A DNA stretch of 6,048 bases, from positions 1 to 6,048 of the forward strand of contig CAYRJA010000136.1 in assembly GCA_964424455.1 (NCBI GenBank), given 5' to 3'. Source of the DNA: CAYRJA01 sp964424455. GTDB taxonomy: Bacteria; Bacteroidota; Bacteroidia; Chitinophagales; UBA10324. Both the position numbers and the translations under genes were made by a program. Below the pieces are notes generated by a model, which worked only from the letters and a program-made list of their open reading frames with translations, was not told the DNA's origin and searched no databases. Positions 1 through 5,458 of this stretch are shown piece after piece; position 1 is the first letter of the stretch; the number at the start of each line of letters is the position of its first letter.

Positions 1-111
1 CGACGAAGGAGGAATCTGCAAATTCTCCGTGTCATGCTGACGAAGGAAGCATCTGTACATTTAACGATGAGATTCTTCGCTTCGCTCAGAATGACAGAGA
101 GAGGAATGACA
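1..111. repeat. Composite palindromic intergenic repeat, copy A
   Basis: The head at 30-54 (begins TGTCATGCTGACGAAGG) and the tail at 70-96, read as reverse complement (begins TGTCATTCTGAGCGAAG), form an imperfect inverted repeat of 25-27 bp around a 15-nt loop at 55-69. Apart from two one-base gaps and two mismatches the arms pair throughout. A further partial head lies at 1-18 (CGACGAAGGAGGAATCTG) and a further tail end, AATGACA, at 105-111, so units appear nested or in tandem and the element may continue upstream of the window. Positions 30-57 recur without mismatch at 2760-2787. I recall similar GTCAT...ATCT palindromes as abundant dispersed intergenic repeats in Bacteroidota genomes; that is memory, not a search. 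It has no coding potential. The RNA would fold strongly, so it could terminate or protect a transcript arriving from the left. Confidence 0.8.
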
Positions 112-227
112 ATAAACTATATTGTACAATCCGGTTTGCATTTGTTAAGATTATTGCAATGCATTTGATACCGGAGAAAATTAATACTATACATTTGCTA
201 TGCAGTAAATAATTGAACTAAATACAT
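112..227 (+). promoter_or_regulatory. AT-rich promoter region of the lipoprotein-protease unit
   Basis: This is the spacer between repeat copy A and the first gene. TACATTTG at 190-197 fits the Bacteroidota -7 consensus TAnnTTTG. TTTG at 164-167 could be the -33 element, but the 22-bp spacer is slightly longer than usual. Transcription would then begin near 203, giving a leader of about 25 nt. A perfect 10-bp palindrome, ATTGTACAAT, lies at 121-130 and might be an operator. No Shine-Dalgarno sequence is visible. The promoter call rests on consensus matching only. Confidence 0.4.
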
Positions 228-956
228 TTGACAGATTTGAGTCTATATAAGAAATTACCGGCAACAGTTGCACTGCTGTTTCTTTTCCTGCTGAATGTTT
301 CCTGTAACAAAGACAGTATCCTGCCGGACGGTAAAGTGCAGAAAGATTATTTCCCATTGCGTGTAGGGCAATATGCTATATACGATGTGGATTCTATTAC
401 TTTTAATGATGTTACAATGACATCAGATACTGTGCGCTATCAACTGAAAGAACTTCTCGATACTTCTTTTATTGACAATTCCGGAGACACTGCTTACCGC
501 ATTAACCGGATGCGCCGGAACAGCGATGCAGATGTATGGGAAACGGCAGATATGTGGAGCGCTGCACTGACCGGTAATACAGCAGAAAAAATCGAAGAAA
601 ATCTACGGTTTATTAAACTGCTTTTTCCGGCGGAAGATGGAAAAAGCTGGAATGGGAATGCACACATCAATACAGAGGGAACTCTTTCCTATCTCGCCAA
701 CTGGAATTATGTTTATTCTGATGTAAACACAATAAAATATATAAACGGCAGCGCCTATGATTCAACTGTAACTGTAACAGCACAGGACATAGAGAATTTG
801 GTGCAGAAAGATCTGGAACAGGAAATATATGCCGCCCGCTTCGGATTGATTTATAAAATATCCCAGCATGTCAGCAAGCAGAATGTAGCCGGTTCATGGG
901 CGCATCCCGAGAAGGGATATATTATCAGAATGAAAATAAGGGAGTTTCACCGTTAA
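228..956 (+). CDS. Predicted lipoprotein of unknown function
   Basis: This 242-residue protein has an export signal: lysines at 8-9, a hydrophobic core at about 14-22 (ALLFLFLLN region), and a lipobox-like LNVSC ending at Cys26. Asn at -3 is unusual for a lipobox, but the pattern is acceptable for Bacteroidota. The residues after the cysteine (NKDS) are polar and charged, so export to the outer membrane surface is possible but unproven. The mature part starts with a DYFPLRVGQYAIYDV segment and has a central NLRFIKLLFP...GKSWNG stretch. I have the impression these recur in Bacteroidota hypothetical lipoproteins, but I know no function, and no enzyme motif is visible. The start must be non-ATG: an in-frame TAA at 219-221 is followed by TTG at 228, with TTG at 237 as the alternative. 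The gene ends 59 bp before the secreted protease and is probably co-transcribed with it. Confidence 0.8.
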   Translation: MTDLSLYKKLPATVALLFLFLLNVSCNKDSILPDGKVQKDYFPLRVGQYAIYDVDSITFNDVTMTSDTVRYQLKELLDTSFIDNSGDTAYRINRMRRNSDADVWETADMWSAALTGNTAEKIEENLRFIKLLFPAEDGKSWNGNAHINTEGTLSYLANWNYVYSDVNTIKYINGSAYDSTVTVTAQDIENLVQKDLEQEIYAARFGLIYKISQHVSKQNVAGSWAHPEKGYIIRMKIREFHR

Positions 957-983
957 GAAATATTCTATGCGTACCTTGTCATA

Positions 984-1018
984 CATCCGTTATTTTTGGT
1001 GAAATCATTTTACGGATG
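984..1018 (+). promoter_or_regulatory. Stem-loop enclosing the protease start codon
   Basis: CATCCGT at 984-990 pairs perfectly with ACGGATG at 1012-1018, and the latter includes the proposed ATG of the protease at 1016-1018. The 7-bp stem closes a 21-nt loop. In the mRNA this would bury the start codon, while the weak GGTGAAA ribosome-binding candidate at 999-1005 stays in the loop. The loop also contains TATTTTTG (991-998), a TAnnTTTG match, but it lacks a well-spaced -33 element. The inverted repeat is visible in the sequence; any role in translation is inference, and a 7-bp match could be chance. Confidence 0.3.
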
Positions 1019-2689
1019 CGGCTTTTACTTCCGATAGTTTTTATTGCTGTTTTTTTTTCTTCTTCTGCTTCAGCACAGACTTATCAATATAAACTATACC
1101 GGATTCAGTTTACCGATAAAAATGATAATCCGTATTCGGTTAGTAAACCCGGTGAATTTCTATCAGAGAGGGCATTGCAAAGAAGAGAACGGCAAAATAT
1201 ACCGATAGACGAGAATGATTTACCTGTAACCCCTCGTTATGTGGATAGTGTGGCGGCTACGGGAGTAAAGATAATAAACCGTTCGAAGTGGCTCAATTCG
1301 GTTTCAATATATACGGATGACTCGTTGGCTTTGCTGAAAATAAATTCGTTTCCGTTTGTAAAATCCGGAAAACCGGTAGGAAGAAGGGCTGCACCGGTTG
1401 TAAAGGATAGTGTAATAATTATTTCCTCCTCTGAACGAAAGGAAAAAAGTGTTACAGTTTACGGAAGTGCAGCCAATCAGATTGATATGCTGCACGGCAG
1501 CACACTTCACCGGAAAGGATTCAGAGGAGAGGGGATAATTATTGCCATGCTGGATGCGGGCTTTTCCAATGTGCCACTGCTCGATGTGTTCGACAGCTTA
1601 GTGAATGAAAACAGGATTCTTTATACCTATGATTTTGTTTCCGGAAATACGGAAGTGTATGATGATGATTCGCATGGTTCTTCCTGTCTTTCTACTATCG
1701 CTGCCAACCAGCAGGGAGTAATGGTGGGCACAGCGCCTAAGGCATCTTTTCTTTTGCTGAGAACAGAAGATGAAAGTACTGAATATCCGATGGAAGAGAT
1801 TAACTGGGCGGCAGGAGCAGAGTTTGCTGACAGCTCTGGAGCGGATATTATCAGTTCCTCTCTGGGATACACCCGGTTTGATGATTCTTTATTTAATTAT
1901 ACTTATGCCGATATGAACGGATACACTGCACCTGTTACAGTAGCAGCATCCATTGCTGCCTCTAAGGGAATGATCGTATGCAACAGCGCAGGCAACAGCG
2001 CAAAAGGCAGCCCTAAGAATAGTTGGTATTATATTTCTGCGCCTGCCGATGCAGAGGGTATTCTTGCGGTTGGTGCGGTGGACAGGGACGGATATATTGC
2101 TTCATTCAGTTCAAGAGGACCTACTGCTGATGGAAGAATAAAACCGGATGTGGTGGCACAGGGTGAAAGTACGACTGTTGCTTATCCATGGTCAAACACA
2201 GTTGGAGAAAGTAACGGCACTTCGTTTTCTTGTCCGATTATAGCCGGTATGGCTGCGTGCCTTTGGCAGGCGCATCCTGAAAATGCGAGTAAAGAAATTA
2301 TAAATGCAATTAAACAGAGTTCTTCTTTTTATCCTAACCCGAACAATGATTACGGATATGGTATTCCTAACTTTTCGCTTGCCGATTTAATTCTTTCGGG
2401 TGTGCAGACAGACAGTCTTTCTTCATCTGATTCTCCTGTTGTTTTCCCTAATCCTTTTAACAGTAATCCAATCGTAATTTATTCTTCACCGGAAAGAAGT
2501 GAGGAGATTCATTTGGATTATTACGATATGCAGGGAAGATGGATCAGAGGCGGTCAGCAGTGGGCAGGATACGGAGTGAATCAGCTTCTTACTGATTTTT
2601 CCGGATTACCCTCCGGCTCTTATGTCCTCCGGATTTCCTCAGTCAGAGAAAATAAGTTAGTGAGAGTTGTCAAGATTAATGTTCAGTAG
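1016..2689 (+). CDS. Secreted S8 (subtilisin-like) serine protease with T9SS C-terminal sorting domain
   Basis: A 557-residue subtilase. A Sec signal peptide (1-20, cleavage at ASA^Q) is followed by an N-terminal region (about 21-120) with the FLSERALQRRERQ and SKWLNSV motifs that I associate with Bacteroidota S8 proteases; it may be a propeptide. The catalytic domain spans about 165-460. Asp180 (MLDAGF), His220 (DDSHGSS) and Ser403 (NGTSFSCP) form the triad, and Asn327 (SAGNSA) is the expected oxyanion-hole residue, so the enzyme should be active. Residues from about 475 resemble a type A T9SS sorting domain: FPNPF at 477-481, DMQGRWI at 504-510, LPSGSYVLRI at 531-540 and a closing KLVRVVKINV. 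The protein is therefore predicted to cross the outer membrane and be released or surface-anchored. The frame is open from ATG 896, but that would overlap the lipoprotein gene and put 40 residues ahead of the signal peptide, so 1016 is preferred. The substrate is unknown. Confidence 0.93.
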   Translation: MRLLLPIVFIAVFFSSSASAQTYQYKLYRIQFTDKNDNPYSVSKPGEFLSERALQRRERQNIPIDENDLPVTPRYVDSVAATGVKIINRSKWLNSVSIYTDDSLALLKINSFPFVKSGKPVGRRAAPVVKDSVIIISSSERKEKSVTVYGSAANQIDMLHGSTLHRKGFRGEGIIIAMLDAGFSNVPLLDVFDSLVNENRILYTYDFVSGNTEVYDDDSHGSSCLSTIAANQQGVMVGTAPKASFLLLRTEDESTEYPMEEINWAAGAEFADSSGADIISSSLGYTRFDDSLFNYTYADMNGYTAPVTVAASIAASKGMIVCNSAGNSAKGSPKNSWYYISAPADAEGILAVGAVDRDGYIASFSSRGPTADGRIKPDVVAQGESTTVAYPWSNTVGESNGTSFSCPIIAGMAACLWQAHPENASKEIINAIKQSSSFYPNPNNDYGYGIPNFSLADLILSGVQTDSLSSSDSPVVFPNPFNSNPIVIYSSPERSEEIHLDYYDMQGRWIRGGQQWAGYGVNQLLTDFSGLPSGSYVLRISSVRENKLVRVVKINVQ

Positions 2690-2758
2690 AACAGGTGTAG
2701 TGTCTGTTACAGTTATTATACTTTCTGTTATTCTATTCTTCTTGTTAATCCGCCCTCT

Positions 2759-2876
2759 CTGTCATGCTGACGAAGGAAGCATCTGTATGTTTCCCTGTTA
2801 TGTCGAGGAACGAAACATCCTACTGTTACAGCAGTACTCCGTCTGGACAGATCCCTCACTGTGTTCAGGATGACAG
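2759..2876. repeat. Composite palindromic intergenic repeat, copy B; possible bidirectional terminator
   Basis: The head at 2760-2784 is identical to that of copy A, and the shared stretch runs 28 bp (2760-2787). The tail at 2849-2875, read as reverse complement (begins TGTCATCCTGAACACAG), pairs imperfectly with the head but differs from the tail of copy A, so the element looks chimeric. A third unit-like segment at 2800-2821 (ATGTCGAGGAACGAAACATC and following) sits between the arms. The element ends 1-2 bases before the stop codon of the minus-strand decarboxylase (TAA, complement of 2878-2880) and about 70 bp after the protease stop. It fills a convergent junction, so it could act as a shared terminator or mRNA 3'-end stabiliser. 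No T-run typical of an intrinsic terminator follows either arm. The rest of the gap (2690-2758) is AT-rich with nothing recognisable. Confidence 0.75.
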
Positions 2877-2877
2877 A

Positions 2878-4275
2878 TTATTTAGTATAACCTAATATCT
2901 TCAACATACTCGCTGCTGTTTGTTCTTTAGCAAAAAGCCAGTCGTGCAGATTCCCTTTTTTATCATAACCGATAAGAACATGCTTGGGAGAAGGTATCAG
3001 ACAGTGCTTTATTCCGCCATAGCCGCTTAACTGATCCTGATAAGCCCCGATGTGAAAGAATCCGATATACAACGGTTCGCCATTAGCAATTTTCGGAAGA
3101 AATACCTGATTAGCGTGAGCTTCTGAATTGTAGTAATCCTGACTGTCACAGGTAAGCCCGCCGAGGTTCACCCGCTGATGCTCCTGATCCCACTTATTTA
3201 CAGGCAACATCAAAAAGCGTTGTCCGATTCCCCATGTATCAGGCAGAGTGGTGATAAAGCTACTGTCAATCATGTACCACAACTCGGAATCATTTTGTCT
3301 TTTTTGAGCCAGCACTTTGTATATCGCTGCAGTAGCTTCGCCAATTGTGTAACTTCCAAATTCAGTAAACAGGTTCGGCACAGGCACTTTTTCCTTTTTG
3401 CAGGTATTTTTTATTTGTGTTACAATAGTACGAATCATGTAATCGTAATCGTAAACAAAACTGAGCGAATTTTTAATTGGAAAACCTCCGCCAATATTCA
3501 ATGAGTCTAGGGTAGGGCAAATCTTTTTTAATTGGCAATAAACATTCACGGCCTTATTCAGTTCGCTCCAGTAATAAGCATCGTCTTTTATACCTGTGTT
3601 GATGAAGAAGTGCAACATCTTCAGCTTGAATTTTTTGCTGTTGTGAATGCGTTGAACATAAAACTCCAGAATGTCGCGCCACCGGATTCCTAAGCGGGAA
3701 GTATAAAACTGGAATGTTGGTTCTTCTTCTGCCGCAATGCGAATACCGATGTTACACTCTCCCTTTACCGTACGCTGGTATGCCTCAATCTCATTCATGT
3801 TATCGAGTACAGGCACCACATTTACAAAACCATCGTTAATCAGTTTTGCAATTTTATTCGTATAAGTTTTTGTTTTAAAACCATTACAGATGATAAAGGT
3901 CTCCTTGTTAATCAATCCGCGCTTGTATACTTTGTTGATGATGTCAATATCATAAGCATAAGAAGTTTCAAGATGTACTTCATTTTTGAGAACTTCTTCC
4001 AGCACATGTGAAAAATGAGAACTTTTTGTGCAGTAACAGTAATAGTATTTACCGGAATATTTTAAATCTTTAAATGCTTTTCTAAAACTTGATTTTGTTT
4101 TCTGAATCTGCATACTGATGCGCGGCAGATAAGTCAGTTTTAGCGGTGTACCGTATTTGTCTATGATGCTTTGCAGTGAAACATCGTTGAAAAAAAGCTG
4201 GTTGTCTTTTACATCAAAACCTTCCTGTGGAAAGTCAAATGTTTGGTGGATGAGGTCGCTGTAGGTGTTGTTCAT
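2878..4275 (-). CDS. speA: Arginine decarboxylase, short Bacteroidota type (PLP fold III)
   Basis: A 465-residue enzyme predicted to convert L-arginine to agmatine and CO2 in the cytoplasm, the first step of the arginine route to polyamines. It has the alanine-racemase-like barrel followed by a beta domain. The PLP lysine is Lys84 in YYYCYCTKSSHF. The glycine loop is IGGGFP (261-266), and TEFGSYTIGEA (304-314) sits where fold III decarboxylases carry their EPGR-type phosphate loop. Cys376-Asp377 in GGLTCDSQD would complete the neighbouring subunit's active site, and GAYQD (410-414) carries the PLP-contacting Tyr412. The length and motifs such as LDSLNIGGGFPIK and IDSSFITTLPDTW match my memory of flavobacterial arginine decarboxylases, which are much shorter than E. 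coli SpeA (about 660 residues). A related diamino-acid substrate is possible. The ATG at 4275 gives the family's expected N-terminus; only a weak AGAG precedes it. Divergent from the arginase gene. Confidence 0.85.
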   Translation of the reverse strand: MNNTYSDLIHQTFDFPQEGFDVKDNQLFFNDVSLQSIIDKYGTPLKLTYLPRISMQIQKTKSSFRKAFKDLKYSGKYYYCYCTKSSHFSHVLEEVLKNEVHLETSYAYDIDIINKVYKRGLINKETFIICNGFKTKTYTNKIAKLINDGFVNVVPVLDNMNEIEAYQRTVKGECNIGIRIAAEEEPTFQFYTSRLGIRWRDILEFYVQRIHNSKKFKLKMLHFFINTGIKDDAYYWSELNKAVNVYCQLKKICPTLDSLNIGGGFPIKNSLSFVYDYDYMIRTIVTQIKNTCKKEKVPVPNLFTEFGSYTIGEATAAIYKVLAQKRQNDSELWYMIDSSFITTLPDTWGIGQRFLMLPVNKWDQEHQRVNLGGLTCDSQDYYNSEAHANQVFLPKIANGEPLYIGFFHIGAYQDQLSGYGGIKHCLIPSPKHVLIGYDKKGNLHDWLFAKEQTAASMLKILGYTK

Positions 4276-4470
4276 CTCTGAAAACTTCTCGGAAATTTAA
4301 AAACTTCAGAAAAGATTGGAGTGTCTTTTTTTAAGCATGGCAAAAATAATAACTTTGTGAACTTATAAATAGTACAGAGCAAAAAAATATTTGTTGGGCA
4401 GGTAAACTTTTATTCAATCCATTCATCCGGATAATAGTTAGCATAAGTTCAGCATGAAAGAAAGATAAAC
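4276..4470. promoter_or_regulatory. Divergent spacer with back-to-back -7-like boxes
   Basis: This 195-bp AT-rich spacer must hold promoters for the decarboxylase (minus) and the arginase (plus). TAACTTTG at 4350-4357 matches TAnnTTTG on the plus strand, and CAAAAATA at 4341-4348 is the same element, TATTTTTG, on the minus strand; one base separates them. Together, CAAAAATAATAACTTTG is an imperfect palindrome centred on 4349. Predicted leaders would be about 60 nt for the decarboxylase and about 108 nt for the arginase. Neither box has a convincing -33 TTG at the usual distance, so the assignment is tentative. The rest of the spacer shows only A/T tracts, and no riboswitch or hairpin was recognised. 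Confidence 0.35.
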
Positions 4471-5430
4471 ATGAAGCAAATTAAAATCATAGAAGTAAAA
4501 TCAGAAGTAGGAGCAGGCACGCGAGGAGCTTCTTTGGGAGTAGATGCTATAAAAATTGCATCACTTGATTTCGGAAGCGATTATTTCAAGAAATACCAGA
4601 GCGTAGATATTAAAACTGAAAATCAGATGCTGTATGAACCTTCCCGTTCTAACTATGCAAGAAGAGGTAAAGGAGTTCTTGCAACTTGCGAGCGGGTGTC
4701 GGAAGCAGTAAAGTCAGTTTTAAAAGAAGATAACTTTCCCATCATACTATCCGGAGACCATAGTTCAGCAGCAGGTACAATTGCCGGCATTAAGATGGCT
4801 TATCCGGAATCACGCATTGGCGTTGTGTGGATTGATGCGCATGCTGATTTACATTCCCCTTATACCACACCATCAGGCAATATGCATGGAATGCCATTGG
4901 CAGCTTCACTTGGTGAAGATAATTTGTTACAGAGAGTGAACAATGTGGATGATAACACGAAAGAGTTTTGGGAAAGATTCAAACACATTGGCGAAATCTC
5001 ACCTAAAATCCGATATGATAACCTGGTTTATGTTTGTCTTCGCGACTATGAACAGCAGGAAGACTTCCTGATTAAACAGCATCGTGTAAGAGTAATCACC
5101 ACCGATGAAATCAATAATTATGGAATTGATAAAGCTGCACGAGAAGTACTGTATGCTGTTGAACCATGCGATTACATATACATTTCTTTCGATGTAGATG
5201 CTATGGATTCTTCTATCTCTAAGGGAACAGGCACTCCGGTACCCAACGGAATTACCGAGAAACAGGCGGCAAGTTTAATTCTCCGCCTGTTACAGGATGA
5301 AAAAGTCTGTTGTTTTGAAATCGCTGAAGTGAACCCTACGCTTGATAAAGAAAATACAATGGCGGAAAATGCATTCGAGATTTTACAAAAAGCAACTAAC
5401 CAGTTGTATAACGATTGGGCAGAAGAGTGA
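4471..5430 (+). CDS. rocF: Arginase-family ureohydrolase, probably arginase
   Basis: A 319-residue cytoplasmic binuclear-manganese hydrolase, predicted to cleave L-arginine to L-ornithine and urea. All six expected metal ligands are present: His97 (SGDHS), Asp122, His124 and Asp126 (DAHAD), and Asp241 and Asp243 (SFDVDAMD). The substrate loop TTPSGNMHGMPLAASLG (132-148) is of arginase type and unlike the DHGTMF-type loop of agmatinases. Glu286 in AEVNP corresponds to the guanidinium-contacting Glu277 of human arginase I. Two departures are visible: His128 replaces the Asn (human Asn130) that helps bind the alpha-carboxylate, and Ser247 replaces the proline usual in DVDxxDP. Because it lies beside arginine decarboxylase, agmatinase is the main alternative, but the loop argues against it. 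The ATG at 4471 has a weak purine-rich AAAGAAAGA upstream. dxr follows after 28 bp, probably on the same transcript. Confidence 0.82.
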   Translation: MKQIKIIEVKSEVGAGTRGASLGVDAIKIASLDFGSDYFKKYQSVDIKTENQMLYEPSRSNYARRGKGVLATCERVSEAVKSVLKEDNFPIILSGDHSSAAGTIAGIKMAYPESRIGVVWIDAHADLHSPYTTPSGNMHGMPLAASLGEDNLLQRVNNVDDNTKEFWERFKHIGEISPKIRYDNLVYVCLRDYEQQEDFLIKQHRVRVITTDEINNYGIDKAAREVLYAVEPCDYIYISFDVDAMDSSISKGTGTPVPNGITEKQAASLILRLLQDEKVCCFEIAEVNPTLDKENTMAENAFEILQKATNQLYNDWAEE

Positions 5431-5458
5431 TAATTGATTTATGACGGGAAATGATAAT

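Noticed and set aside
1..111. CRISPR array
   Set aside because: Repeat units are too few, vary in sequence, and are arranged as palindromic arms rather than regular repeats with spacers.
896..1015. Upstream extension of the protease frame from ATG 896
   Set aside because: It lies over the 3' end of the lipoprotein gene in another frame and would place 40 non-conserved residues before a clear signal peptide beginning at ATG 1016.
1304..1872. Two minus-strand frames inside the protease gene (1304-1510, 1627-1872)
   Set aside because: They are shadows of the conserved subtilase coding sequence, with no signal, motif or promoter of their own.
2667..2873. Plus-strand open frame of 68 codons with a hydrophobic N-terminal stretch
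   Set aside because: It overlaps the 3' end of the protease gene, and its second half is just a translation of the palindromic repeat (CHADEGSIC, PSLCSG), so it is not a credible gene.
1..2876. Repeats as insertion-sequence ends or phage attachment sites
   Set aside because: No transposase or integrase lies between or beside them, each copy is a self-contained palindrome, and no target-site duplication could be seen.
3178..3504. Plus-strand frame antisense to the decarboxylase
   Set aside because: It lies wholly inside a strongly conserved enzyme gene and has no recognisable protein features.
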